NCBI GenBank assembly: GCA_016281125.1
Contig: JAEEIA010000047.1
Location: 1-36,910 of the forward strand
From: Oscillospiraceae bacterium
GTDB lineage: Bacteria > Bacillota > Clostridia > Oscillospirales > Ruminococcaceae
Direction: 5' to 3'
Length of the DNA stretch: 36,910 bases
The translations under genes and the position numbers were made by a program. The first letter of the stretch is position 1. Every line of letters begins with the position of its first letter. Shown piece after piece: positions 1 to 6,638 of the stretch. The notes beneath the pieces are model-generated. The model searched no databases. It had not been told where the DNA came from and worked only from the letters and a program-made list of their open reading frames with translations.

Positions 1-58
1 ACAATACTGCTTGTGATTATTATATCAAAGCGTACCGAAAAAGTCAATCACCTGAAAA

Positions 59-95
59 GAAAGAGCCTGATTCCATCATAAAATCAGGCTTTCTT
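59..95 (+). terminator. Rho-independent terminator of a gene left of the window
   Basis: A perfect 9-bp stem AGCCTGATT (64-72) / AATCAGGCT (82-90) is flanked by A-rich sequence on the left and TTCTT on the right, so it could work in either direction. It lies inside the stop-free frame that continues leftwards from the next CDS, which argues that this open frame is accidental and that a transcript from the left ends here. Confidence 0.6.
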
Positions 96-134
96 GGTTT
101 AACTATATTTGCCGATATAAGGTTCGCTCTGGAT

Positions 135-998
135 ATGTGTCCTAAAGTGAAGTGTAACAAGGAATACGAATTCCCCGGCAGTTATGTCAAGGGCGTCAGC
201 CTCGCGCTGGCAAATCGGATCGGCGTCACATTCTATGTCAAGTTAAACGATCAGGTGAAAAAAATCGTGCTGGCAGGCATTCCCGGTGAGCAGACCGTCA
301 CGGATCTCACACCGATTGAGAGCGGCGATTACAAAGGTTGTGTCAAGCTGGTATATCCGGTCAACGCCACGGAGGCGCGCCGCAGAATCACCCTGCGCCT
401 GTATGACAAGGACGGCAATCAGCTTCCTCTCTACAACAGCGGCCGCCGCCGCTTGCCCGACAATACAGTTCAATTCTCCGTGCAGGATTACATCGACCAG
501 GCACCGCAATATTATCCGGACAACGAAAAGGCACAAAAGCTGGCAGCCGCGCTCGGCAATTACTGCAACGCCGCAAGCAATTATTTCTGCGGCAAGGATT
601 ACACGGTCGAGGGCATCGGGGACGTCACGCTCGACAGTTTCGAGCCTTATAAGCAGCCGCTGCACGGCGCAAAGCTGTCGCTGATCCTGAATTCCCGGCT
701 TGAGCTCAGGCTGTACACGGATTTCGCGGCGCCGGGCATGATCCTTGCGGAGCGGGGTATCCTGCCGGATCTCTGGGGATCGGATCAGGGCTATTACAGC
801 ATAAACGGGATCACCGCAGCAAATATCGCATCGCAGGACAACTATGAGATCAACGGAACGACTTACACGCTTTCCCCGCTGACCTACGGATACTACGTCA
901 TGAAAAATTCCAACGATGAGGCGCTGAAAACCGTCGTCAGGGCGCTGTATGTTTATACAACGACTGCCAGAGATTACAGCGCCAGAGATTACGACTAA
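135..998 (+). CDS. Ruminococcal surface-protein domain, probably 5'-truncated remnant
   Basis: The product (287 aa from this ATG) resembles, from memory, a domain of about 150 residues found near the C-terminus of large secreted Clostridia proteins: a 'VKGVSLALANRIGVTFYVKL' start, a beta-rich middle, then 'FSVQDYIDQAPQYY', 'KLAAALGNYCNAASNYF'. Function is unknown. It has no signal peptide, no good ribosome binding site (only AAGG about 12 nt before the ATG) and no promoter in the 40 nt after the preceding terminator. The frame is stop-free leftwards to position 3, so an alternative is a gene entering from the left edge; the AT-rich composition and the terminator hairpin in that stretch argue against this. 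I read it as the 3' part of a larger secreted protein left after a rearrangement. It may still be co-transcribed with the small peptide gene 14 nt downstream. Confidence 0.55.
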   Translation: MCPKVKCNKEYEFPGSYVKGVSLALANRIGVTFYVKLNDQVKKIVLAGIPGEQTVTDLTPIESGDYKGCVKLVYPVNATEARRRITLRLYDKDGNQLPLYNSGRRRLPDNTVQFSVQDYIDQAPQYYPDNEKAQKLAAALGNYCNAASNYFCGKDYTVEGIGDVTLDSFEPYKQPLHGAKLSLILNSRLELRLYTDFAAPGMILAERGILPDLWGSDQGYYSINGITAANIASQDNYEINGTTYTLSPLTYGYYVMKNSNDEALKTVVRALYVYTTTARDYSARDYD

Positions 999-1012
999 AG
1001 GAGGAAAAAACC

Positions 1013-1123
1013 ATGAAATACATCGCACCGGAAATCGAAATCTTCGCCTTTGAAGCGGAGGATGTCATCACCGCAAGCTCCGTGAAGGATCCGACACTTC
1101 CCGCCATCGGCGAGGAAGAATAA
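1013..1123 (+). CDS. 36-aa acidic peptide of unknown function
   Basis: A strong AAAGGAGG ribosome binding site lies 8 nt before the ATG, starting at the stop codon of the preceding gene. The peptide begins MKYIAPEIEIFAFEAEDVIT, continues with a Ser-Ser/Lys-Asp stretch and ends in GEEE; it contains no Cys and no membrane segment. I recall similar tiny ORFs (MKY-x-x-PE-x-E..., E-D-V/I-hydrophobic-T-x-S) in other Clostridia, which suggests a real conserved family, but I cannot name it. A leader-like or RiPP-precursor role is conceivable but no modification enzyme is visible nearby. Confidence 0.6.
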   Translation: MKYIAPEIEIFAFEAEDVITASSVKDPTLPAIGEEE

Positions 1124-1149
1124 GGTGTTGCTGCACGATGATTGAGAAT

Positions 1150-1211
1150 GGGCTCCGCCCAACCCCGCCAAAGTGACATATGTCCCTTAAGCGGGGTTTG
1201 GGGCGGAGCCC
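1150..1211. repeat. Long GC-rich inverted repeat
   Basis: GGGCTCCGCCC (1150-1160) pairs perfectly with GGGCGGAGCCC (1201-1211), and the next inner block AACCCCGC pairs with GCGGGGTT. The inner loop is about 22 nt. It sits after the 36-aa ORF and before the next promoter, so it can end transcription or be a dispersed palindromic repeat; no T-tract follows on the plus strand. Confidence 0.6.
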
Positions 1212-1248
1212 CATCATTCATCCATCGGAGATACCTCTTTACTGCCCG

Positions 1249-1277
1249 TTGACAAAATCAGTCGAATGTGCTATAAT
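1249..1277 (+). promoter_or_regulatory. Sigma-A promoter of the zinc-ribbon/ispDF operon
   Basis: TTGACA at 1249-1254, exactly 17 bp, TATAAT at 1272-1277: a consensus match at every position, with the gene start 45 nt downstream. Confidence 0.85.
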
Positions 1278-1321
1278 ATTATAAACGCTCTACGGGCGTA
1301 TTGTTAAAAGGAGGAATTATC

Positions 1322-1921
1322 ATGGCTATTGATTTTTTTGACAGACTGACAGCATCGGTGTCCAAGACGGCAAAGCAGGTTTCGGACAACGCCAAATCCC
1401 TTGCTGACAAAAACCGCGTCCGCAGGGACATTGCCGCAATGGAAAACGAGCTGCGCAACCGTTTCCGTGATATCGGCGAAAAGTATTTCACCGAAACGCA
1501 GGACAGCCCGGCACCGGAGTATGCCGAGATGTTCTCCGCAATCACGGAGCTCCAGACAAATCTGGCAGCAAAGCAGCATGAGCTGGAGGCACTCGACGGA
1601 ACCGTCGCCTGCACCGAATGCGGCCGCCCGATCCTGCTGGGCTCCAAGTTCTGCCCGAGCTGCGGCGCACCGGCTCCCGCTCCTGTTACGCCTCCGCCTG
1701 CCGCTCCTGTTCAGCCGATCTGCCCGTTCTGCGGTCAGCCGGTCGTCCCGGATGCAGCCTTCTGCGCCGGATGCGGCAACCGTCTGCCCGAGCAGCCTGC
1801 AAATTCTGCTCCCGTGAATCCTGCACCGGTTTCCAACATCTGCCCGAACTGCGGCGAGGTGCTTGCACCGGATGCACTGTTCTGCGCTGTCTGCGGCACA
1901 AAGGCGCCCGGCGTAGACTGA
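1322..1921 (+). CDS. Zinc-ribbon protein with N-terminal helical region
   Basis: 199 aa from the ATG at 1322, chosen because AAAGGAGG precedes it by 6 nt. Residues 1-95 are predicted helical and charged, coiled-coil-like (Lys/Asp/Glu/Arg rich, no signal peptide). The C-terminal half has three CxxC...CxxC zinc-ribbon units, approximately CTECGRP..CPSCGAP, CPFCGQP..CAGCGNR and CPNCGEV..CAVCGTK, joined by Pro/Ala-rich linkers. Three stacked double-Cys ribbons of this type occur in cytoplasmic proteins of unknown role, often thought to mediate protein or nucleic acid contacts; no enzymatic function can be assigned. It is the first gene of an operon, 3 nt ahead of ispD. Confidence 0.85.
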   Translation: MAIDFFDRLTASVSKTAKQVSDNAKSLADKNRVRRDIAAMENELRNRFRDIGEKYFTETQDSPAPEYAEMFSAITELQTNLAAKQHELEALDGTVACTECGRPILLGSKFCPSCGAPAPAPVTPPPAAPVQPICPFCGQPVVPDAAFCAGCGNRLPEQPANSAPVNPAPVSNICPNCGEVLAPDALFCAVCGTKAPGVD

Positions 1922-1924
1922 TCT

Positions 1925-2632
1925 ATGTCAAATCGTGATACAGCCGCCCTTCTGGTCTGTGCAGGCAGCGCGACCAGAATGGGCGGTATCCATAAGATCC
2001 TGCACCCGCTCGGGAACACGACTGTCCTTGCAGAGGTGCTGCGCCGCTTTTCTTTGTGTGACGATATTGCGGAGATCGTCGTGATCTGCCGTGCGCAGGA
2101 TATTGCGGAATTCCGTTCTGCGATTGCGGATATGCAGCTTCCGGCAGAAATCTGCGTGACGGTCACTGCGGGCGGGGATACCCGTCAGCAGAGCGTCCGG
2201 AACGGGTTCCTCTCCATAAATACCGATGCGGAATATGCTGCGATTCATGACGGTGCGCGCCCGCTTGTGCAGCCGGAGGATATTGCGCGCGTCATTGCGG
2301 ATGCCCGCAGAAGCGGTGCGGCCGCACTCGGCGTTCCGGTCAAGGATACGGTCAAGGTTGTACGCCGCGGCATCATTGAAGAAACGCCCGACCGCTCTCT
2401 GCTGTATCTGACGCAGACCCCGCAGGTGTTCCGCCGCAGCATCTATGCCGATGCAATGGCGCTTGCCGCGGAGCAGGGGCGGGATTATACCGATGACTGC
2501 CAGCTGGTTGAGGCGCTCGGTCTTCGGGTGACCATGACGCAGGGCGATTATTCCAATATCAAGCTGACGACGCCGGAGGATTTCGCAGTTGCGGAAGCAC
2601 TTCTGTGTGCGCAGCAAAAGGAGGCATTCTGA
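1925..2632 (+). CDS. ispD: 2-C-methyl-D-erythritol 4-phosphate cytidylyltransferase
   Basis: Transfers CMP from CTP to MEP, the third step of the non-mevalonate isoprenoid pathway (family knowledge). The 235-aa length is normal. Visible IspD signatures: the N-terminal nucleotide-binding loop [10 protein letters not shown]...[42 protein letters not shown] and [14 protein letters not shown]. The usual KQ after the loop is KI here, a minor change. No clear ribosome binding site precedes the ATG, so it is probably translated by coupling to the zinc-ribbon gene that ends 3 nt before. Its TGA overlaps the ATG of ispF by one base, so IspD and IspF are likely made together. Confidence 0.93.
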   Translation: MSNRDTAALLVCAGSATRMGGIHKILHPLGNTTVLAEVLRRFSLCDDIAEIVVICRAQDIAEFRSAIADMQLPAEICVTVTAGGDTRQQSVRNGFLSINTDAEYAAIHDGARPLVQPEDIARVIADARRSGAAALGVPVKDTVKVVRRGIIEETPDRSLLYLTQTPQVFRRSIYADAMALAAEQGRDYTDDCQLVEALGLRVTMTQGDYSNIKLTTPEDFAVAEALLCAQQKEAF

Positions 2633-3117
2633 TGGCTGATTTCCGGATCGGACACGGCTATGACGTACACCGTCTGACGGAGGGCAGAAAGCTCATCATC
2701 GGCGGCGTGGAGATTCCGCACCGTCTTGGACTGCTCGGGCATTCGGATGCGGACGTGCTGACGCATGCGGTCATGGATGCGATGCTCGGCGCACTGGCGC
2801 TCGGGGACATCGGCAAGCATTTTCCGGATACGGATCCGGCCTATGCAGGTGCGGACAGTATTGCGCTGCTCCGGCATGTGAATGCGCTGATCCGGGAGCA
2901 CGGCTGGCAGATCGGCAATCTGGATGCGACGATTCTTGCGCAGGCGCCGAAGCTGGCACCGCATATCCCGCAGATGCGGCAGATTCTGAGCGCGGCGACC
3001 GACACTGCGCCGGACTGCGTCAGCGTGAAGGCGACAACGGAGGAAAAGCTCGGCTTCACCGGTCAGGAGCAGGGGATTGCGGCGCACTGTGTTGTGCTGC
3101 TGGAACGTATTTCCTGA
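2632..3117 (+). CDS. ispF: 2-C-methyl-D-erythritol 2,4-cyclodiphosphate synthase
   Basis: Cyclises CDP-ME 2-phosphate to MEcPP with loss of CMP, the step two after IspD (IspE is not in the window). 161 aa, typical for this trimeric enzyme. The metal-binding residues are visible: D11 and H13 in GHGYDVHRL and H45 in [11 protein letters not shown]; the C-terminal signature [12 protein letters not shown] is intact. The start at 2632 is preceded by AAAAGGAGG and overlaps the ispD stop as TGATG. A hairpin terminator follows 18 nt after the stop, ending the operon. Confidence 0.95.
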   Translation: MADFRIGHGYDVHRLTEGRKLIIGGVEIPHRLGLLGHSDADVLTHAVMDAMLGALALGDIGKHFPDTDPAYAGADSIALLRHVNALIREHGWQIGNLDATILAQAPKLAPHIPQMRQILSAATDTAPDCVSVKATTEEKLGFTGQEQGIAAHCVVLLERIS

Positions 3118-3135
3118 TCAAACTGCATATGATGA

Positions 3136-3176
3136 CAGCGCCCGGTGCAAAACGCGTCCGGGCGCTGCTTTTGCTT
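3136..3176 (+). terminator. Terminator of the ispDF operon
   Basis: CAGCGCCCGG (3136-3145) pairs perfectly with CCGGGCGCTG (3158-3167) and is followed by CTTTTGCTT. Confidence 0.8.
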
Positions 3177-3197
3177 GCGTCGGCAAGTATCGGTATC

Positions 3198-3226
3198 TTG
3201 ACAAACACCGTGAACTATTGTATAAT
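3198..3226 (+). promoter_or_regulatory. Sigma-A promoter of the dockerin metalloprotease gene
   Basis: TTGACA (3198-3203), 17-bp spacer, TATAAT (3221-3226). The coding start is about 120 nt downstream, so the mRNA has a leader of roughly 110 nt in which I see no recognisable riboswitch. Confidence 0.8.
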
Positions 3227-3345
3227 GAAAATAACGGAGCAGCATGATTTTGCTGCGGCGTTACGGGTTGGGGAAATACAGTCGGAGCAAGAAATCATCA
3301 TTTACTGTAAAAATAATACAGGATACGGTTACAGGAGGAATGAAT

Positions 3346-4905
3346 ATGACGGTTGCAGCAAAAAACATATTCCGGAAAGCTGCCGCGCTGGTCATCGGGC
3401 TTGGTACATTCTGCGGCACAGGAATCTCAGCCGGTGCCGCCCAGACGCAGAAGGGAGCCGTGCAGCGCGGTGACGTCAACTGCGACGGCGCTGTCACACA
3501 TGCAGATGCCGAAATGCTGATCCGGCATCTGACCGGAGAAGCCCCTTTGAAAGATTTATCTTCGGCTGTCAATGCAGATATGAACAGCAACGGCATTGTG
3601 AACGTCACAGATTTGTCGGCGCTGAAACGCCTGATTCTCAGCGGTTCGGAGCATGAGCCGCAGAAAGGACATCCGGCGGGGTCATCGGATCCCGGAGCCG
3701 GTCTGCCGGAGCTTCCCTTACAGCCGCTGAATCCGGCGATGTGTTCGGTCGGGGAGCAGCGGATTCTGCTGGTTGCGGTCAGCTTTCCCGACTGCAAACG
3801 AACGGACGGCCTGACAGCAGAGCAGATACAGGAACGCTGCTTCGGTGCGGCGGATCCGCAGAGCAGCGCCTATCCGATGGAGAGCATTTCCGCGTTTTAT
3901 GAGCGTGCATCATACGGCCGCCTGAAGATCACTGGCGATGTGTATACTTACGAGGTACCGGAAGAACTCAGCACCTTTCAGAACAAGCCGGATAAGCTGG
4001 TGGAAGCCGTGCTGACCGGGCTGGATGCGGAAATTGATTACCGCACCTATGATGCGGACGGCGACGGCGTGATGAATCCGGTGATTATCGCGCTGCCGAA
4101 TGCGGCAGGGAATACCGACTGGGGGCCTGTGTGCGGAAAGTTCAGTCTGCAAAAGACCTTTGACGGGACAGCACCGGCAAAACGCTGCATCGGGTGTGCG
4201 CCGCTGGACAGTCAGCCGGAATTCAACCGGATCTGGATCCATGAGCTCGGGCACACGATGGGACTGCCGGATTACTACAAATTCACGAATACACAGAACG
4301 GCAGGTATGGCCTGAACGGCGATGCCGGATGGGAAATGCTTGACGATGCCAACGGCGATTTTTCCGCGTTCTCCAAGCTGATGTACGGCTGGATTCCGGA
4401 AACGGAGGTTCAGATCTATCAGGGAGGAACGCAGACCTTCCGGCTGGAATCTTCGCAGGCAAAGCCTAGCTGCATTGTGATTCCGCGCGGAGATCTGAAC
4501 GGGCTCCTCAGTGAATTCCTGGTGATTGAATACGCGACCGATACTGAAAACAATCAGGGCGGATTCACGAACCGGAAAGCGAAAACGCTGTTTACGGGCG
4601 GCGGTGTCCGTGTTCTGCACTGTGATGCAGAGGTATACGACAGTACGCGCGGCACGGAATTCAAATGGTATAATTACAGCAAATATTATGACAGCAGCAA
4701 CGAAAAGCAGCGCGTGATCCGTCTTGCAAATGAGGCCGAGGGCGGCGGATTCTTCGGCGCAGGCGAAACGGTGGACGGGAATATCAGCGGCTTCCGCTGG
4801 TATGACGAGGACGGCGGCCGGACGGTCGGAATCGGCCTGTGCATTACGGTGGACAGCATCGCAGACGGCGTCTGCACGGTCACAATCCGGCCGGAGGAAG
4901 GCTGA
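3346..4905 (+). CDS. Secreted M6-like metalloprotease with N-terminal dockerin
   Basis: 519 aa. The ATG at 3346 is preferred over the one at 3340 because AGGAGG is 7 nt upstream of it. Residues 1-30 form a signal peptide (basic start, hydrophobic stretch, AGAA). A dockerin occupies about residues 42-100, with two calcium-loop segments (GDVNCDGAVTHAD and ADMNSNGIVNVTD). The rest is a metalloprotease domain of the immune-inhibitor A (M6) type: a zinc site HELGHTMGLPD with H299, E300 and H303, and ISAFYERASYGRL upstream as in this family. It should be exported and attached to a cohesin scaffold, acting on proteins at the cell surface or in the substrate. Putting the dockerin directly after the signal peptide is uncommon; most enzymes carry it at the C-terminus. 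Transcribed alone between two terminators. Confidence 0.87.
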   Translation: MTVAAKNIFRKAAALVIGLGTFCGTGISAGAAQTQKGAVQRGDVNCDGAVTHADAEMLIRHLTGEAPLKDLSSAVNADMNSNGIVNVTDLSALKRLILSGSEHEPQKGHPAGSSDPGAGLPELPLQPLNPAMCSVGEQRILLVAVSFPDCKRTDGLTAEQIQERCFGAADPQSSAYPMESISAFYERASYGRLKITGDVYTYEVPEELSTFQNKPDKLVEAVLTGLDAEIDYRTYDADGDGVMNPVIIALPNAAGNTDWGPVCGKFSLQKTFDGTAPAKRCIGCAPLDSQPEFNRIWIHELGHTMGLPDYYKFTNTQNGRYGLNGDAGWEMLDDANGDFSAFSKLMYGWIPETEVQIYQGGTQTFRLESSQAKPSCIVIPRGDLNGLLSEFLVIEYATDTENNQGGFTNRKAKTLFTGGGVRVLHCDAEVYDSTRGTEFKWYNYSKYYDSSNEKQRVIRLANEAEGGGFFGAGETVDGNISGFRWYDEDGGRTVGIGLCITVDSIADGVCTVTIRPEEG

Positions 4906-4918
4906 ACGGAACTGCATA

Positions 4919-5101
4919 TCAAAACAGCGGCGAGGGATCATCCTCACCGCTGTTTTTGTGTTTGGTCTTGCGCGAATAATGCTTTTTGTCGGTATCCGCG
5001 ATGCGCATGACAGGGGATACCTGCCAGGTGCCGCGGCGCTTTTGATCCTGTTCGCGCTTTTGCTTCTTGCTCATTTTCTCATACGGTACAAAATTCTTCA
5101 T
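4919..5101 (-). CDS. Conserved small basic protein (60 aa) downstream of rtcB
   Basis: Starts with MKNFVPYEKMSKKQKREQDQ, is very rich in Lys/Arg, and ends SPLF inside the terminator stem. Its ATG overlaps the rtcB stop as ATGA, so it is translationally coupled to rtcB. From memory, proteins starting MKNFVPYEKMSKK are found in many Clostridia, with no established function; a highly basic, probably disordered protein could bind RNA. No hydrophobic segment or signal peptide. The coupling suggests a role with the RNA ligase, but this is inference. Confidence 0.8.
   Translation of the reverse strand: MKNFVPYEKMSKKQKREQDQKRRGTWQVSPVMRIADTDKKHYSRKTKHKNSGEDDPSPLF
4921..4958. terminator. Bidirectional terminator between convergent genes
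   Basis: AACAGCGG (4923-4930) pairs with CCGCTGTT (4947-4954), with the inner GAGG/CCTC also paired, A-run on the left and T-run on the right. It serves the protease gene on plus and the small gene downstream of rtcB on minus; the last codons of that small gene lie inside the hairpin. Confidence 0.8.
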
Positions 5102-6306
5102 GCCTCTGCACCTGCCTTAAAGTTGTAGATCGGACGGATGATTTCATTGATTTCCGCGGTTTCCCCGATGCAGCGGATAATCGCTTCCGCGGGCTTGTAG
5201 GCCATCGGGCATTCGTCCAGTGTGCCGCTGCCGACGGAGGTCGTATAAATTCCGGCCATCTGCTTTTTGAATTCAGAAACCGTGAACGAAGCCTTGGCAT
5301 CCGCGCGGGACATGAGCCGTCCGGCGCCGTGCGGGGCGGATTGATTCCAGTCATCGTTGCCCTTGCCCGTGCAGATCAGACTGCCGTCGCGCATGTTCAT
5401 CGGGATGAGCAGCTTTTCGCCGCGCCGCGCAGAAACAGCGCCTTTTCGCAGAATCATATGTTCCGTGTCGATATAATTGTGGATCGTGGTAAACTGATCC
5501 GTGACATGCAGCCCCATCCCGCGGATCAGCTCATCCATCATGGCCTGGCGGTTGCGCATTGCGAATGCCTGTGTCAGCTTCATGTCGTGAAGATACTGTT
5601 CAAACAGCGTTCCGACGGCATAAGCAAGATGCTTGGGGACGTCGGTGCGCTTCTGCTCTTTGAGCTTTTTCAGCGCCTTCTGGATCTGTTTTTCCTTACC
5701 CTCAGCTTTCAGCGCGCCGATCAGCGCCTGTACTTCGTCTTCGGAGGCGCGGTTGAGCTGCCGGTAAGCCTCCTCCTGATAATATTTTGCGACTTCAACG
5801 CCGAGATGCCGCGAGCCGGAGTGAATCACGAGGTAAATGCTGCCGTCCTCGCCCTGATCGGCTTCAATGAAATGATTGCCGCCGCCGAGTGTGCCGATGC
5901 TCTGCATCGCGCGCGGGACATGAATCTGCGGCGCACAGTGCAGCGCGGTCAGGTCGAAGTCCGCGGCGAAGCGGTGAACGGTATCTCTGACGGAAAAGCC
6001 GGAGGGTATGCTTTTGTAGATCAGCTTATCGAGCTTTTGCAGCTCAATATGTGTTTCTTTCAGCCGGACAGTTTCCATGCCGCAGCCGATATCGACGCCG
6101 ACCAGATTCGGAACGGCCGAATCCGTGACGGTCATCGTTGTGCCGACGGTACAGCCGGCGCCTGCGTGGACGTCCGGCATGATGCGGATTTTTGCGCCGC
6201 GGCTCACGGGCTGATTGCAGAGTGTGATGATCTGCGAAACGGCGCTCTCTTCTGCAATCTCCGCAAAAACCTTTGCAGAAGCGTATTTTCCATTGATTTC
6301 AAACAT
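5098..6306 (-). CDS. rtcB: RNA-splicing/repair ligase RtcB family
   Basis: 402 aa, a compact RtcB. RtcB joins 2',3'-cyclic phosphate or 3'-phosphate RNA ends to 5'-OH ends using GTP and Mn2+ (family knowledge). Seen here: the metal Cys motif VGVDIGCGMETV, TLGGGNHFIEAD, HSGSRHLGVEVAKYY, the guanylate-accepting His in APHGAGRLMSR and the C-terminal YKPAEAIIRCI. The start at 6306 (MFEINGKYAS) is chosen over upstream in-frame codons because AGGAAAGG lies just ahead of it and because the upstream part is occupied by a terminator hairpin. It is preceded by a leader with a short ORF and an intrinsic terminator, so expression is probably attenuated. No archease or RtcR regulator gene is adjacent. Confidence 0.93.
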   Translation of the reverse strand: MFEINGKYASAKVFAEIAEESAVSQIITLCNQPVSRGAKIRIMPDVHAGAGCTVGTTMTVTDSAVPNLVGVDIGCGMETVRLKETHIELQKLDKLIYKSIPSGFSVRDTVHRFAADFDLTALHCAPQIHVPRAMQSIGTLGGGNHFIEADQGEDGSIYLVIHSGSRHLGVEVAKYYQEEAYRQLNRASEDEVQALIGALKAEGKEKQIQKALKKLKEQKRTDVPKHLAYAVGTLFEQYLHDMKLTQAFAMRNRQAMMDELIRGMGLHVTDQFTTIHNYIDTEHMILRKGAVSARRGEKLLIPMNMRDGSLICTGKGNDDWNQSAPHGAGRLMSRADAKASFTVSEFKKQMAGIYTTSVGSGTLDECPMAYKPAEAIIRCIGETAEINEIIRPIYNFKAGAEA

Positions 6307-6331
6307 AAATAATCCTTTCCTGAGCGCCCGC

Positions 6332-6362
6332 AAAAAAAGCATCCCTGCGTATGCAGAGATGC
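6332..6362 (-). terminator. Intrinsic terminator in the rtcB leader (candidate attenuator)
   Basis: Read on the minus strand, GCATCtCTGC pairs with GCAGgGATGC around a 4-nt loop, followed by seven T. It lies between the promoter and the rtcB start, 26 nt ahead of the ATG, where it would stop rtcB transcription unless prevented from forming. Confidence 0.75.
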
Positions 6363-6393
6363 CTGAAACGATATGCTGATATCGCAATCGTGT

Positions 6394-6468
6394 TTAGTCA
6401 GTTGCTGCGGGCAAACTCCATGTACAGTATTGGCTTTGATATGAAATTGTGAATGTGCGGTATTGCAT
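6394..6468 (-). CDS. 24-aa leader peptide upstream of rtcB
   Basis: ATG at 6468 with GGCAGGTG ahead of it; 24 codons ending TAA at 6394-6396. The peptide starts MQYRTFTISYQSQYC and is rich in Thr, Ser, Tyr and Gln, with one Trp near the end. It sits between a consensus promoter and the terminator hairpin, 31 nt before that hairpin. No family is recognised. A GCCCGCA segment in its last codons (6406-6412) can pair with TGCGGGC directly after the terminator T-run (6326-6332), a possible alternative fold. Translation of this ORF could control rtcB read-through. Confidence 0.5.
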   Translation of the reverse strand: MQYRTFTISYQSQYCTWSLPAATD

Positions 6469-6501
6469 GGTGTTCACCTGCCTTTCTCAGAATTTGAATT
6501 T

Positions 6502-6530
6502 ATTATATTCGGTTCCGGTACATTTGTCAA
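6502..6530 (-). promoter_or_regulatory. Sigma-A promoter of the rtcB unit
   Basis: On the minus strand TTGACA (6530-6525), 17 bp, TATAAT (6507-6502). Perfect consensus, 34 nt before the leader ORF. Confidence 0.85.
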
Positions 6531-6576
6531 GCAGATTCGCAGAATTGTAACCGATTTGTAGTATCCCGAACGAAGC

Positions 6577-6612
6577 GAGCGCACAGCGTCCGTGGGGAAA
6601 CGCTGCGCGCTC
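6577..6612. terminator. GC-rich hairpin downstream of the GGDEF gene
   Basis: GAGCGCaCAGCGT (6577-6589) pairs with ACGCTGcGCGCTC (6600-6612), one mismatch. It follows the stop codon of the minus-strand sensor gene, but no T-run follows, so it may be a weak terminator or a palindromic repeat. Confidence 0.45.
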
Positions 6613-6638
6613 AGGAGGTTGAGTATTGTCTGATTGGA

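Noticed and set aside
3-134. Stop-free extension of the first CDS to the left edge
   Set aside because: Contains a terminator hairpin with flanking A/T runs and AT-rich non-codon-like composition; kept as an alternative in the entry, not used as the coding start.
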